DNA of 64,000 nt from Gemmatimonadaceae bacterium (GTDB taxonomy: Bacteria; Gemmatimonadota; Gemmatimonadetes; Gemmatimonadales; Gemmatimonadaceae). Shown here in pieces: positions 19,196 to 28,437 of this stretch. The stretch lies in contig JBBJNV010000012.1 of assembly GCA_037721215.1 (NCBI GenBank), positions 1 through 64,000 of the forward strand. The letters run 5' to 3'. The notes below the pieces were generated by a model. The model was not told the origin of the DNA and made no database searches. It saw nothing but the letters and a program-made list of their open reading frames with translations. Position numbers and translations under genes: made by a program. Position 1 is the first letter of the stretch. Each line of letters starts with the position of its first letter.

Positions 19196-19420
19196 TTATC
19201 GCGTCCCTCCGGCGGCATGACGATCACAAGTCTACCCGGGGTCGTACGGGTTCGGGCCTCCCCCGGTTTCTCGAGGCGACGCCGTTTCGGCTCCACGAAT
19301 CGACCAACGAGCGTCCCACGCCCTGAAACTAAAAACTAAGTTATTCCGTATCGAACTCCAATTCCTCTTCAACGGACTTTTTGATGCAGGTCGTCAGCGT
19401 CGCAGACGGGAGATGATTTC

Positions 19421-20125
19421 ATGCGAATGACATTGGCGCTTCATATAATCACCGGTAGCCTCGGATTGATTTCAGGCTTCGTCGCCCTTTATGCAGCTAA
19501 GGGAGCGACGCTGCATCGCAAGGCGGGGATGGTCTTTGTCTATGTAATGCTGACAATGTCAGCGAGCGGTATCGTGGTAGCCGCGATCGGTGGCGTGGCG
19601 CCCAGGCTGAACATCCCCGCCGCGTTGCTGACGGCCTACCTCGTGGTCACCTCCCTGACCACGGTCAGACCTCTTGCCAGAGGTTCGCGTTGGCTGAATC
19701 TCGGCGCAATGGTAATAGCCCTCGCGCTGGGCATGGCCAATCTCATGTTCGGATTCCAGGCACTGGCCCGTGTTGGCGAAGCGAAAGACCAGATTCCCGC
19801 GTTTCCGTTTTTCATGTTTGGCGTAGTCGCGCTGCTGGGAAGTGCGGGTGATGCCCGCATGATAAGGTCCGGCGCACTTCGCGGCCCATTCCGGCTTGCG
19901 AGGCACCTCTGGCGTATGTCGTTCGCGCTCTTCATCGCAGCGATGTCGTTCTTTATCGGTCAGGCGAAGGTTATCCCCGAACCGGTGCGGATCTTTCCGC
20001 TACTCGCCATGCCTGTGCTCGCGGTGCTCGTCACGATGTTTTACTGGCTGTGGCGCGTTCGTATAAGCCGATCGTTCCACGTCGTCACGCCGGCGCGGAA
20101 TCAGTCGGCAAGAACGAGGATCTAG
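19421..20125 (+). CDS. multi-pass membrane protein (DUF2306-like)
   Basis: A 234-residue membrane protein with six or seven hydrophobic segments beginning at MTLALHIITGSLGLISGFVAL. The motif GATLHRKAGMVFVYVML and the later RLARHLWRMSFALFIA resemble DUF2306 proteins, a family of unknown function with conserved histidines that may bind haem or metal. Its stop is directly followed by the start of the next gene (20126), and the two likely form an operon of membrane proteins. Confidence 0.7.
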   Translation: MRMTLALHIITGSLGLISGFVALYAAKGATLHRKAGMVFVYVMLTMSASGIVVAAIGGVAPRLNIPAALLTAYLVVTSLTTVRPLARGSRWLNLGAMVIALALGMANLMFGFQALARVGEAKDQIPAFPFFMFGVVALLGSAGDARMIRSGALRGPFRLARHLWRMSFALFIAAMSFFIGQAKVIPEPVRIFPLLAMPVLAVLVTMFYWLWRVRISRSFHVVTPARNQSARTRI

Positions 20126-20851
20126 ATGGACGAGAGTTCAATCGACGGCACACAACTTCGATATGCGAGACTTGCCGGTTTCATGTACCTCGTCAACTAC
20201 GCCACGGCTATAGTCGGGACTCTGATACCGTTGAGGATCAGAGGCCCTGGCGATTTCGCGGAGAGGGCTGAGAGAATCGTCGCTTCCGAACACCTTTATC
20301 GGATAGCGTTAACGACGTTTACGATTAGCTGGGTCATTATCGTGATCCTCGCCTTTTCACTGTACGTAGCCCTCGAGCCGGTGAACAAACGGCTGGCCCA
20401 GCTCGCGCTCCTTTTCGAGATAGGGCAGGCAGTCGTCGGCGGCGTCACCGTCATTTTCAGCTACGCGGTGCTTCAGCTTTACACCGTCACGCCGAGGAGT
20501 GGAGCATTTCAGGACGACCAGCTTCAGGGGCTGACCGCTGTTCTCTGGAGTGCCGCTGGGAGCGGCTTCCACATCTCGATGACGTTTCTGAGCCTTGGGT
20601 CAACGATTTTTTTCTATCTGTTCTACAAATCGCGATACGTTCCGAGACCACTGGCCGCCTGGGGCATGATTGCATCAGTCGTGTTGTTGATCGTGAGCCT
20701 CGGCGCACTGACATTTCCCGAGTACGCCCGCACGCTTCAGTACGGGTGGGGCGTGATGGGTATCGCCGAGGTCACCACCGGGTTCTGGCTGATGATCCGC
20801 GGTATCCGGCTGCAGAAAGCGAAACAACGGATGTCGGGTTATCATCAGTAA
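20126..20851 (+). CDS. DUF4386 family membrane protein
   Basis: A 241-residue membrane protein of the DUF4386 type: an N-terminal RYARLAGFMYLVNYATAI segment, about six transmembrane helices, and conserved small-residue motifs such as FLSLGSTIFFYLFYKSRYVPRPLAAWG. The function of the family is not known. It starts at the base after the previous stop, so it is cotranscribed with it. The C-terminus is short and basic, on the cytoplasmic side by the positive-inside rule. Confidence 0.85.
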   Translation: MDESSIDGTQLRYARLAGFMYLVNYATAIVGTLIPLRIRGPGDFAERAERIVASEHLYRIALTTFTISWVIIVILAFSLYVALEPVNKRLAQLALLFEIGQAVVGGVTVIFSYAVLQLYTVTPRSGAFQDDQLQGLTAVLWSAAGSGFHISMTFLSLGSTIFFYLFYKSRYVPRPLAAWGMIASVVLLIVSLGALTFPEYARTLQYGWGVMGIAEVTTGFWLMIRGIRLQKAKQRMSGYHQ

Positions 20852-20905
20852 ATACCGACGGCCGAATCGGCCGGGCGACTTACAACCGGTGACCATGGAG
20901 ATGCA

Positions 20906-21454
20906 ATGATGCTATTCGCAGCCGGGGTGACAAAGAGGCTTAGCGGCGGGGCAACGCTCATGACGTTTGGGTTGCTGACATCCATCGTCGCATGTCAGCC
21001 GCTGGTCACGTCGAACGATCCAACAGCCGCATCTCTCCGTACAGATTCCGTCGAAGTTGGAGTGCGTTTTAACGGAAAGGCGTATTCTGCGAAGATCGGA
21101 TTTGTGTATGTCAACAATACGGACAGGCCTGTTTCCAAAGCGGGCTGCGGCGGGCCGATGGATCCCCAGCTCGAAAAAAACGTTGGCGGTCGTTGGGTTC
21201 CGGCCTACGAACCGGTGTATCTGCTTTGCCAGACCATCCCTGATTTCACGGTAGGAAGCGGAGAGAACTTCAACGGCGTGCTCGATTTTGTGGCATTTCA
21301 GCCGGGAAATAATAGCTACCCGACGCTCATGGTCGATTCGATTGACGGCACATACCGGCTTCGGTGGGACTTCACCGAGGGCGCCGTAGCACACGCAAAG
21401 GGAGCGAAGAAGGTCGCCGCTACCTCGAACGAATTCCAGATGGTTTTGCGTTGA
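20906..21454 (+). CDS. hypothetical lipoprotein
   Basis: A 182-residue predicted lipoprotein with lipobox TSIVAC. The mature domain has an Ig-like, beta-rich look (VEVGVRFNGKAYSAKIGFVYVNNTDRPVSKAGCGGP), resembling small periplasmic fibronectin-like or DUF4352-like folds, but I do not recognise a family. A CGG and a later YLLCQ cysteine could form a disulfide. The stop overlaps the TTG start of the next gene, which suggests translational coupling with the NTF2-like protein. Confidence 0.65.
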   Translation: MMLFAAGVTKRLSGGATLMTFGLLTSIVACQPLVTSNDPTAASLRTDSVEVGVRFNGKAYSAKIGFVYVNNTDRPVSKAGCGGPMDPQLEKNVGGRWVPAYEPVYLLCQTIPDFTVGSGENFNGVLDFVAFQPGNNSYPTLMVDSIDGTYRLRWDFTEGAVAHAKGAKKVAATSNEFQMVLR

Positions 21455-22032
21455 GAAAGCTCGTTCTCACTCTGACGCTCGTGACTATTGGCGTCGTTCC
21501 CTGTTTTTCCCGCCCGGCGCACGCTCAGACCGTCGATTCCACGAGCCGTCTCGCCGCGCGAACGCCAAGAGCCGAGGATGTCGCGTCGCAGGAAGCGATT
21601 GTCGCCGCTTTGTACGACGTGATCTCCGGTCCGGCCGGGCAGCGCAGGAATTGGGACCGAATGCGGTCGCTGTTCGTGCCTGGCGCGCGATTGATCCCTG
21701 CGATCTACCGGCCTGACAGCGTCGCGAGCCTTCGAATGCTGGACGTCGAGCAATACATTAGCCGGGCCGGACCAGGTCTCGAATCGTCGGGCTTCTTCGA
21801 AAAAGAGATCGCGCGGCGCACCGAACGATATGGAGGGATGACTCATGTTTTCAGCACCTACGAGAGCCGGCGCGCGAGTGCAGACCCGGTGCCGTTTGCG
21901 CGTGGCATCAACAGCATCCAACTGTTCTTCGATGGCCGGCGCTGGTGGGTCGTTACCGTCTTCTGGGAAGGCGAGCGGCCGGTCAATCCGATTCCGGCTT
22001 CCTACCTGAAGAGCCCTGCCGCCGGAAAATGA
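21451..22032 (+). CDS. secreted NTF2/SnoaL-like protein
   Basis: A 193-residue exported protein. The chosen start is the TTG at 21451, overlapping the previous TGA (TTGA), because the signal peptide RKLVLTLTLVTIGVVPCFSRPAHAQ follows immediately. The mature region (AIVAALYDVISGPAGQRRNWDRMRSLFVPGARLIP and later FDGRRWWVVTVFWE) has the helix-then-sheet pattern of SnoaL/NTF2-like or DUF4440 proteins. Function unknown; it may bind a small molecule. It appears coupled to the upstream lipoprotein. Confidence 0.72.
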   Translation: MRKLVLTLTLVTIGVVPCFSRPAHAQTVDSTSRLAARTPRAEDVASQEAIVAALYDVISGPAGQRRNWDRMRSLFVPGARLIPAIYRPDSVASLRMLDVEQYISRAGPGLESSGFFEKEIARRTERYGGMTHVFSTYESRRASADPVPFARGINSIQLFFDGRRWWVVTVFWEGERPVNPIPASYLKSPAAGK

Positions 22033-22233
22033 CCTGGGCGTTGCCCGCAGAATGTTCGACGTCGATGAACATCGAAATTATTGAAGAAGGTCCGTCACTT
22101 CTCGCTGCCTACGCGTCCGTTCCAATCGCGTTCGAGATTGTGGGGACGTTCGAGTCGCACATGGTTGGAACCATGACGTGATGATGCCAGTGGACGTACT
22201 TGTCGTACTCACCTCGGCAGCAGCAACGCCATG

Positions 22234-22671
22234 TCAGGTCGCGGGGCGCCAACCGCTCAGCCGACGCACAACGTAGACGGCGCTGCCGGCCGTGATACCC
22301 ACCACGGATCCCGTGAGGCCATAGGCCACCACTTGGAAAGCGCGAAGAAGCGAGCCGTGTTCCGAGCGGCGGCTGCGCACCAGGCCAGCCCCCACACCGA
22401 TCGCGGCCCCCATTGCGCCCCCCCATCCGGCGTACCGGCTGGCGGCCCGGACCTCCACCTCCAGATCGGGGCCTCCGCGACGCGCCGGGCCGGTGTCACG
22501 GTTCGTCCGGTGGTAATACGGTGCAGCAAGCGGCACGGCCGCGGCCCGGCCCGTGAGGCGTGCCCCCACCGGCTGACCGTCGCCCGCCTCGACGGCACTC
22601 GGCTGGGCGCCGACAGGTACCGCCAATGTTGCAAGAAGGCCAAGACTGCAGGCAATGAAGGCAATACGCAT
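22234..22671 (-). CDS. exported hypothetical protein with Gly-rich membrane segments
   Basis: A 145-residue protein. I chose the internal ATG giving MRIAFIACSLGLLATLAVPVGAQ, a clean signal peptide; 25 more codons are open upstream but look non-coding. The C-terminal half has two Gly/Ala-rich hydrophobic segments (YAGWGGAMGAAIGVGAGLV and YGLTGSVVGITAGSAVYVV), as in glycine-zipper membrane proteins. No family recognised. Confidence 0.6.
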   Translation of the reverse strand: MRIAFIACSLGLLATLAVPVGAQPSAVEAGDGQPVGARLTGRAAAVPLAAPYYHRTNRDTGPARRGGPDLEVEVRAASRYAGWGGAMGAAIGVGAGLVRSRRSEHGSLLRAFQVVAYGLTGSVVGITAGSAVYVVRRLSGWRPAT

Positions 22672-22818
22672 AGAGACTCGTCCGGTTGGCGGGCTAAACG
22701 CCTTCAGGCTGGCCCTTAGGTGGAAGTATCTACGAAAGTGGTGCAAGAACCCTCGTCAGGTTCGGCGTTCGGTTAGGCCGCACGAATGAACGTTGCACTT
22801 CGCACCATGAAGCGATAT

Positions 22819-23160
22819 TCAACGGTCACCTTCGATAACAACCGTCCGCGCAGTGACGATGACCGGCAAACGGTCCTGTGTTGGCCCGGTCGTCCATACC
22901 GAAATACGTCGACCGGGAACAAGATCGCGGATCGATGCTTTGCCTCCGGCTCGCCAGACGACGCGCGCGGACGAAGGTACGTCAACCTCGGCGGCTTCGC
23001 AGCCTGGCTTGAGCCAGTCGCAGCCTGCGGGATCTTGGATCATATAGCCCCAGGAGCTCTTGAAACTGATCGTGCCGACGTGATGGGCCTTCGCATCTGG
23101 GATCGCCTTACATCCGATCGCGAGTACGACGCTCATTGAGCAAAGGAGCCGGCGATGCAT
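22819..23160 (-). CDS. small lipoprotein with OB-like beta domain
   Basis: A 113-residue predicted lipoprotein starting MHRRLLCSMSVVLAIGC, with the lipobox at Cys17. The mature part is beta-rich (HVGTISFKSSWGYMIQDP, VVWRAGGKASIRDLVPGRRISVWTTG), resembling small OB-fold domains. Cys pair in GCDWLKPGCEA. The reading frame is open far upstream, but that region has no export signal and looks non-coding. No family recognised. Confidence 0.6.
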   Translation of the reverse strand: MHRRLLCSMSVVLAIGCKAIPDAKAHHVGTISFKSSWGYMIQDPAGCDWLKPGCEAAEVDVPSSARVVWRAGGKASIRDLVPGRRISVWTTGPTQDRLPVIVTARTVVIEGDR

Positions 23161-23619
23161 GCAGTAAGCCGATGGCGGGAGCGGTCTTGTATCTGGTTCT
23201 TCATTGTTCTTCTGATCTGATTCTGCATCATTGATGTGGAGTGCGCCAGCTCGATGCGGTCTCGGTGGAAAACACCGTGCGTTAGCCGGAGCGGCGCATT
23301 CTGCTTTCGTCGCGAGAGCCTGAACAGCTGTAGGGGCCGACGGTGCCCTCGAGCCCGAATTACTCATTAGGACGGGTGTCGGCGACGGGGGAAACCGAAG
23401 AAGCTGGCATTGGTCGCGTGCAAGCGAAAGCTGCTCACGATGCTCAACATGATCGTGCGCACGAAAACGCTGACTGCATTGACAATGCAAAGTGCCTTGT
23501 GCGAAACGGGGGCGCGGCCGCAACCGGTCAGGCCGCTATTCAGCCGCTTGCGGCTGAACTGTGTGCGGGAAGTCGCCCAGAGGTGAAGTTGCCCTCGACC
23601 GATCACCAAAGGGGGGAAG
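23161..23619. other. intergenic region with a short perfect hairpin
   Basis: About 460 bases without a convincing gene, between the small lipoprotein gene and the serine hydrolase gene. Bases 23539-23558 form a perfect inverted repeat with nine-base arms (TTCAGCCGC / GCGGCTGAA) and a two-base loop, about 60 bases before the hydrolase start. There is no T-run, so it may be an operator or mRNA hairpin rather than a terminator. I see nothing else here. Confidence 0.4.
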
Positions 23620-24975
23620 ATGAAAAAGTGGCTCGCGATGACATGTGTGGGGTCGTTCCTGTGCATTCATGAAGGCTTGCCGGCCCAGACCGCGGCACGC
23701 GTAGTGACATCGGGCGCGACGAGACTGGATAAATACATGGCACCGCTGCTCGATCTTCAGGTTTTCAGCGGGACGATTCTTGTGGCGCAAAGAGGTAGAT
23801 ACATCGTCGAGCGGTCGTATGGACTCGCGGACGTAGAGAATCGCATTCCCATACGTGGCTCGACTGTATTTCGAATCGCATCCATCTCGAAATCATTTAC
23901 CAGGGCGCTCATAGGAAAACTCGCCGACCAGAAACTGCTGTCGATCGATGACACGTTGTCACGATGGCTGCCTGCGATTCCGTCGGCGAACCGCATCACG
24001 GTGCGCATGCTGCTCGATCACCGCTCCGGGATCCCGAATGTCAACTCCCTCCCGTACGACGAGGAAGCCTTCCAGCCAAATTCCCTTTCACAACTTGTTG
24101 ATTCGATCGCACGTGGGCGCCTCGACTTCGAACCCGGAACACGTTACCGATACAGTAACGGCGGATACGCGGTTCTAGCCAGGGTAGTGGAGCTGGCCAC
24201 ACACGAACGGTTCGACAGAGTTTTGGACCGCGAGATACTCCATCCGCTGCATCTCGAACAGACCATTCATGAAGCCGATGGGATGATCGTGGAGCACCTC
24301 GCGCAGGGATACATGCCGAGCCCTGAGATGCCGAACCGACTTGTTCGTGCTCCGTTTCAGGAGATGAATACCAAGATGGGTGGAGGATCTCTGGTGTCGT
24401 CGTCTCGCGATCTGGTGAGATGGGCGCGAGCGATCGGCCGAAGCAATATTCTAAAGCATCGAACCTGGGCTGAGCTGTTCCCGGACAAGGACAGCGGATT
24501 CGCGTTTCAGGGCCGCGCGCCCGGGTTCAACGTCGTCATGCGGCACGACAGGAAACGCGACATCACCACCGTCGTTCTCAGCAACAACTACGCGGCGGGA
24601 ATGGCAGCGGATGTCGCGTCGGGTGCCGAGGCGATTTGGCGAGGTGAAGCGCCGCGGGCTCTGCCTGTCGTGAGCCCAGTGAGAGCCCTTGCCCGCGATA
24701 TGCGTACCCTCGCTGGTACATACAGCTTTCCCGATGGAGCATTGCCGGTGCCGCCTGGCACAAGCATCGAGATCCGGAGGGTTGAAAACAATCTCGTTGC
24801 GTACTTGGGATCGGTACCTGTCGATGTGCTCATTCCTCAGGGACCTCGAACCTGGCTCGCGCGGGCCCTTTGGTCGATGGTCGAAGCAACAGGCAGCGGC
24901 CTCGCCGCCGACTCGATCAAGGTGCGCGCGCTGTACAGAGACTTCGCATTCACGGCAAGGAGGAAGGTCAAGTGA
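23620..24975 (+). CDS. serine hydrolase of the beta-lactamase class C family
   Basis: A 451-residue exported protein with a signal peptide (MKKWLAMTCVGSFLC onward). The active-site SxxK is FRIASISKSFTRAL, the YxN motif is RYRYSNGGYAVLARV, and the third KTG-like box is replaced by a weaker GGGSLVSSSRD region. The N-terminal domain is full length, and a C-terminal extension of about 100 residues follows. Such proteins include class C beta-lactamases, DD-peptidases and esterases; without the HTG/KTG box, peptidase or esterase activity is more likely. It overlaps the next gene start by four bases. Confidence 0.9.
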   Translation: MKKWLAMTCVGSFLCIHEGLPAQTAARVVTSGATRLDKYMAPLLDLQVFSGTILVAQRGRYIVERSYGLADVENRIPIRGSTVFRIASISKSFTRALIGKLADQKLLSIDDTLSRWLPAIPSANRITVRMLLDHRSGIPNVNSLPYDEEAFQPNSLSQLVDSIARGRLDFEPGTRYRYSNGGYAVLARVVELATHERFDRVLDREILHPLHLEQTIHEADGMIVEHLAQGYMPSPEMPNRLVRAPFQEMNTKMGGGSLVSSSRDLVRWARAIGRSNILKHRTWAELFPDKDSGFAFQGRAPGFNVVMRHDRKRDITTVVLSNNYAAGMAADVASGAEAIWRGEAPRALPVVSPVRALARDMRTLAGTYSFPDGALPVPPGTSIEIRRVENNLVAYLGSVPVDVLIPQGPRTWLARALWSMVEATGSGLAADSIKVRALYRDFAFTARRKVK

Positions 24976-25415
24976 TCTTCCGGATACTCAGCCTGGCCGC
25001 GATGCTATTGTCTGATGAGGCGCTCAGCCAATCGAGCGCTGCTTCGGTGTCAGGAAGCGTCGATATTTATGTTGCCGCCCTCCGCTTCTTCACTCCTGCG
25101 CGAAATCAGGTGCGCTGGCTGGATTCGCGCCTTCTGACAGTGGAAGGCGATTCATCACGGACTCTCGCGCCAGAGATACGCGATTCACTTCTACGCCGGT
25201 TAGGCGTAAGATTCGAGAAGCTCACGGCCTGGCAGGAGACGGATTCAAGAAGCGGAGGAGTTGTCCGAATCTCTCCCATTGTCCATTTCACACCCGACTC
25301 AGTGGGAGTCAAGGTGAAGTACGTGCACCACATGCGGTGCCGGAATTACATGGAGAGCGACCTCTCACTGCTAATCGTGAAGCGAAAAGGCAAGTGGAAT
25401 CTGGTAAAGTCGTAG
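24972..25415 (+). CDS. secreted hypothetical protein
   Basis: A 147-residue protein beginning at a GTG that overlaps the stop of the serine hydrolase (GTGA), so the two are coupled. The N-terminus IFRILSLAAMLLSDEALSQ is a plausible signal peptide. The rest (VDIYVAALRFFTPARNQVRWLDSRLL, KYVHHMRCRNYMESDLSLLIVKRKGKW) has no family I recognise but is consistent with a small periplasmic domain. The 3' end overlaps the probable start of the histidine kinase gene. Confidence 0.65.
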   Translation: MIFRILSLAAMLLSDEALSQSSAASVSGSVDIYVAALRFFTPARNQVRWLDSRLLTVEGDSSRTLAPEIRDSLLRRLGVRFEKLTAWQETDSRSGGVVRISPIVHFTPDSVGVKVKYVHHMRCRNYMESDLSLLIVKRKGKWNLVKS

Positions 25416-26500
25416 CCAAATCGGCGACGGCGAAACGTCATACCTTCGACGTGAAGAAATTCCTTGCCCTTCAGCTAGTCGTATGGACGACGTATGGAGT
25501 CGTGCACTACGCGGCATCGATACCCGCAATTCTGCCGGAAGAACGACAAGTCATCGCAATCGCAAAGGCGGTGCGCGCCATTACGGGGTTTGGCGTCAGC
25601 AGCCTGCTTGTCCCTGTGCTTCAATGGAGGCGCTTCTCCCACCGCGCGACTCTCGGATTTATCGCAGGCCTGGGAGCGGTGATTGCCGCATTCGCCTGGA
25701 TGTTTCTCGATCGTGTCGTTCTTGTCATTACCGCCTCTGCGTTCCAGCTCTCGATTCCATGGGACCGTTTCCCGCGCGGCATGGATCTGGACTACCTGTT
25801 CGTGATGCTGGCGTGGACGGGCGCATACGTTGGCCTCATGCTATTCGAGCGGAGCAGTGCCCAGCGCGAAGAGCTCCTGAAGCAACAAGTGGACATGCAG
25901 AGTGCCCGGCTGAGTCTTCTCGCCGCACAGCTCAACCCGCACTTTCTTTTCAACTCGCTGAACACAATCAGGTCGCTGGCGGCCGAGGATGCGACGCGAA
26001 CCCGTGAGGTGGTGAGTCGACTCTCATCGTTCCTGAGGAGGGTCATCTCATTCGACGCCACGATACCGGTTCATCTGGGGCAGGAAATCGAGTTGGCGCG
26101 CGACTACCTCGGTGTCGAGCAGGCTCGATTCGAGTCGGCAATGGATGTGGCGTTCGAGATCGATCCTTCATCGGCAGACATCCTTGTGCCACCGCTGATT
26201 CTACAGCCCTTGCTGGAGAACGCCGTCAAGCACGGCGAGCCCGATTGTACCGGGATTCGGCGCATTCTCGTCACAGCGTCGATGAAGGAGGAAGAGCTAC
26301 GTCTGCGAATCGAAAACAGCGGCTCCCTCATTGGAGCAAGTCGTTACGACGGGGTCGGACTGAAACTGACAGAGTCTCGGCTCGCTCACCTCTATGGCGA
26401 CGCGCATGCCTTTCACCTTTCAGAAGGTGATCGCGTTGTGATCGCTGAAGTTACGATCAACGCACCGCTGCGGCGCGCTTCGGACGGAGAGCAGTCGTGA
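25394..26500 (+). CDS. LytS/YehU-type sensor histidine kinase
   Basis: A membrane sensor kinase of about 368 residues. Four hydrophobic segments lie in the N-terminal 150 residues (FLALQLVVWTTYGVVHYAAS onward). The His-kinase box LLAAQLNPHFLFNSLNTIRSL holds the phosphorylated His, and PPLILQPLLENAVKHGE is the N box of the ATPase. The start is taken as the GTG at 25394, overlapping the previous gene by 22 bases; an ATG at 25337 would add an unlikely N-terminus. The stop overlaps the regulator start as GTGA, so the pair is cotranslated. Confidence 0.92.
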   Translation: MESGKVVAKSATAKRHTFDVKKFLALQLVVWTTYGVVHYAASIPAILPEERQVIAIAKAVRAITGFGVSSLLVPVLQWRRFSHRATLGFIAGLGAVIAAFAWMFLDRVVLVITASAFQLSIPWDRFPRGMDLDYLFVMLAWTGAYVGLMLFERSSAQREELLKQQVDMQSARLSLLAAQLNPHFLFNSLNTIRSLAAEDATRTREVVSRLSSFLRRVISFDATIPVHLGQEIELARDYLGVEQARFESAMDVAFEIDPSSADILVPPLILQPLLENAVKHGEPDCTGIRRILVTASMKEEELRLRIENSGSLIGASRYDGVGLKLTESRLAHLYGDAHAFHLSEGDRVVIAEVTINAPLRRASDGEQS

Positions 26501-27228
26501 TCAAGGCAGTCATCGTCGATGATGAGCTTCCGGCCAGGCGGGAGATGCGACGGTTACTCGATGAGCATGAAGGAATCCGGGTCGTTGGCGAAGCAGGTGA
26601 CCTCGACGTTGGGCGCGGACTCCTGCTACGAACACGGCCAGATGTTGTCTTTCTCGACATTCGGCTCGGCCGCCGTTCGGGATTCGAGCTGCTCCCCGAC
26701 ATCGATGACGAGACCGCGGTGATCTTCGTGACCGCGTACGACCATTACGCTGTGCGCGCGTTCGAGGAGAGCGCGATGGACTACCTCGTGAAGCCCGTTG
26801 ACCCGAGGCGGCTTCGGTCGTCGATCGATCGCCTTCGAGCACGACTTGCCGGCCCGGCGCCGGAGACAGATGCTCGCGCGCCAAAGTTGTACTCAGCCAC
26901 CCGATGGGTGTTTCTCGACTCAGGCGGAACCCAGGAATTCATCGAGCTCGCCGACATCACTCACATCGAAGCCGAGGGCGGCAACACTCGTGTTTTCACT
27001 CGTGACGGACGCGCGCGCGGCAGCGCGCGAGGACTCGTGGATTGGCAGAGGCGTCTCGCCTCCGGCGACTTCGTCCGCGTGCACCGGTCGGCGCTGGTGA
27101 ATCTCAAACACGTCGAGCGTGTCGAGCCATGGTTTCATTACAGCTACAGGATCAAGGTTCGCGGATTCCCCGATCCAGTAATCATGAGCCGGCGACACTC
27201 GGCGCGGCTGCGCGACGTCCTGGGTTAA
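26497..27228 (+). CDS. LytTR family response regulator
   Basis: A 243-residue regulator. The receiver domain (residues 1-120) has VDDELPAR, the phospho-acceptor Asp in VVFLDIRLGRRSG, and the Lys in YLVKPVDPRRL. The C-terminal LytTR DNA-binding domain has DITHIEAEGGNTRVFTRDG and VRVHRSALVNLKHVERVEPW. It is coupled to the upstream kinase by a four-base overlap. LytTR regulators bind direct repeats near their targets. Nothing here tells the target; the secreted hydrolase upstream is a candidate. Confidence 0.93.
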   Translation: MIKAVIVDDELPARREMRRLLDEHEGIRVVGEAGDLDVGRGLLLRTRPDVVFLDIRLGRRSGFELLPDIDDETAVIFVTAYDHYAVRAFEESAMDYLVKPVDPRRLRSSIDRLRARLAGPAPETDARAPKLYSATRWVFLDSGGTQEFIELADITHIEAEGGNTRVFTRDGRARGSARGLVDWQRRLASGDFVRVHRSALVNLKHVERVEPWFHYSYRIKVRGFPDPVIMSRRHSARLRDVLG

Positions 27229-27366
27229 CGGACGGGACAACCTGTGGCGATTCGCACAGACAACACTCTCAAAGAGCAGGCCGTCAAACCAGTCTCTCGA
27301 ACCTGCGCCGGCCAACAGGGATCATTCGATGCATCCGCACGGCTACCGCCTTTAGCTCCCAAGTCA

Positions 27367-27410
27367 GACAATACTTAGGTATTGACCTTAGTATTGTCCG
27401 ATGATAGAAT
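27367..27410 (+). promoter_or_regulatory. palindromic operator overlapping an ArsR-gene promoter
   Basis: A dyad at 27367-27398 has nine-base arms, GACAATACT and AGTATTGTC, around a 14-base centre. A sigma-70 type promoter overlaps it: -35 TTGACC (27382-27387), a 17-base spacer and -10 TAGAAT (27405-27410). The ArsR-family gene starts 45 bases further on. A repressor bound here would block RNA polymerase, so autoregulation by that ArsR protein is the simplest reading. Confidence 0.75.
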
Positions 27411-27454
27411 CTCTCGGTCAGATCGGGTAACCCAACAAATCGAATGGTGTTGAA

Positions 27455-27796
27455 ATGGCCCAATCCGCAGTCGCTGACGATGTTTTTCATGCCTTGTCCA
27501 ATTCGACTCGGCGCAAAGTCCTCGAGCAACTGTCTCTCGGACCAGCCACAGTCAGCGAGCTGGCAGCACCGTTCGACATGAAACTCCCGTCATTCGTGCA
27601 GCACCTATCGGTGCTCGAACAGAGCCGACTGGTGAAGTCGAAGAAGCGAGGGCGGGTGCGGACCTATGAGATTGCCCCCAAACGGTTCAAAGTCGCTGAG
27701 CATTGGCTGACCGAGCAGCGTCAATTGTGGGAGGCCCGATTGGACCGGTTCGACGAATACGTCAAACAACTCGAGGAGCGGGAATCAAAATCATGA
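27455..27796 (+). CDS. ArsR family transcriptional regulator
   Basis: A 113-residue winged-helix regulator of the ArsR type: HALSNSTRRKVLEQLSLGPATVSELA, then MKLPSFVQHLSVLEQSRLVKSKKRGRVRTYEI. No metal-binding CxC motif is seen, so it is more like the SdpR/YdeF-like ArsR proteins that precede SRPBCC genes. Its stop overlaps the SRPBCC start as ATGA. The dyad at 27367-27398 is its likely operator. Confidence 0.92.
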   Translation: MAQSAVADDVFHALSNSTRRKVLEQLSLGPATVSELAAPFDMKLPSFVQHLSVLEQSRLVKSKKRGRVRTYEIAPKRFKVAEHWLTEQRQLWEARLDRFDEYVKQLEERESKS

Positions 27797-28281
27797 GCAA
27801 GCCCATAACGATTAATCCGAAACTTGATTTCGCTCTCGAACGGTTCATCGACGCTCCCAGGCATCTCGTCTGGGAAGCGTTGACGAAACCGGAACATCTC
27901 AAGGAGTGGTACATGCCCAAGCCTTGGGGTCGTATTTCGAATTGCGAAATGGACGTGCGACCGGGCGGCATCTTCCGTATCGACATTGCAGTGGGCGAGG
28001 GTCAGGAGTTTCCCAATCTCGGCTGTTTCCTGGAAGTCATTCCGATGGAGCGGCTCATCTGGACTTCCATGTTGTTTCCCGGCTATCGTCCGGCAGTCTT
28101 TGACGACATTCCGATCACCGCCATCGTCACGATGGAAACCGTGGGAGCCGGAACTCGCTACGTCTTCACGGCGCTGCACCGGGATGAAGCAGACTTTGAG
28201 AAAAATAAGGCGACGGGTTGGCAGCAGGGGACCGAGATCGCCGTCGACCAGTTTGTGGCGCACGTGAAGTCGATGAAATAG
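27793..28281 (+). CDS. SRPBCC/AHSA1 domain protein
   Basis: A 162-residue START-like protein of the AHSA1 (Aha1 C-terminal homology) group: FERFIDAPRHLVWEALTKPEHLKEWYMP at the start, then MDVRPGGIFRIDI and the closing DQFVAHVKSMK helix. It should form a deep hydrophobic cavity for a small ligand. It is translated from an ATG that overlaps the ArsR stop. ArsR/AHSA1 pairs are common; their ligands are mostly unknown. It is the last gene before the cassette island. Confidence 0.9.
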   Translation: MSKPITINPKLDFALERFIDAPRHLVWEALTKPEHLKEWYMPKPWGRISNCEMDVRPGGIFRIDIAVGEGQEFPNLGCFLEVIPMERLIWTSMLFPGYRPAVFDDIPITAIVTMETVGAGTRYVFTALHRDEADFEKNKATGWQQGTEIAVDQFVAHVKSMK

Positions 28282-28437
28282 TTCAGCGTGACTCGCGGCG
28301 CTTGTCGACTTGCGCCGCACGTGCCCCGTGGGTTCACAGGATCTTACGATTGGGGTAAAAAAATGGCACACACCAGACGCAGGTCTCGAATTGGGCCGAC
28401 AGGACGCGGATTTTCCCGCCGCTTGAACTGAGCGGCA

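Noticed and set aside
23620-24975. Calling the serine hydrolase a true AmpC beta-lactamase
   Set aside because: SxxK and YxN are present, but no clear KTG box is seen.
28363-28431. 22-codon basic ORF (MAHTRRRSRIGPTGRGFSRR)
   Set aside because: Too short, no ribosome site or family; most likely chance near the island edge.
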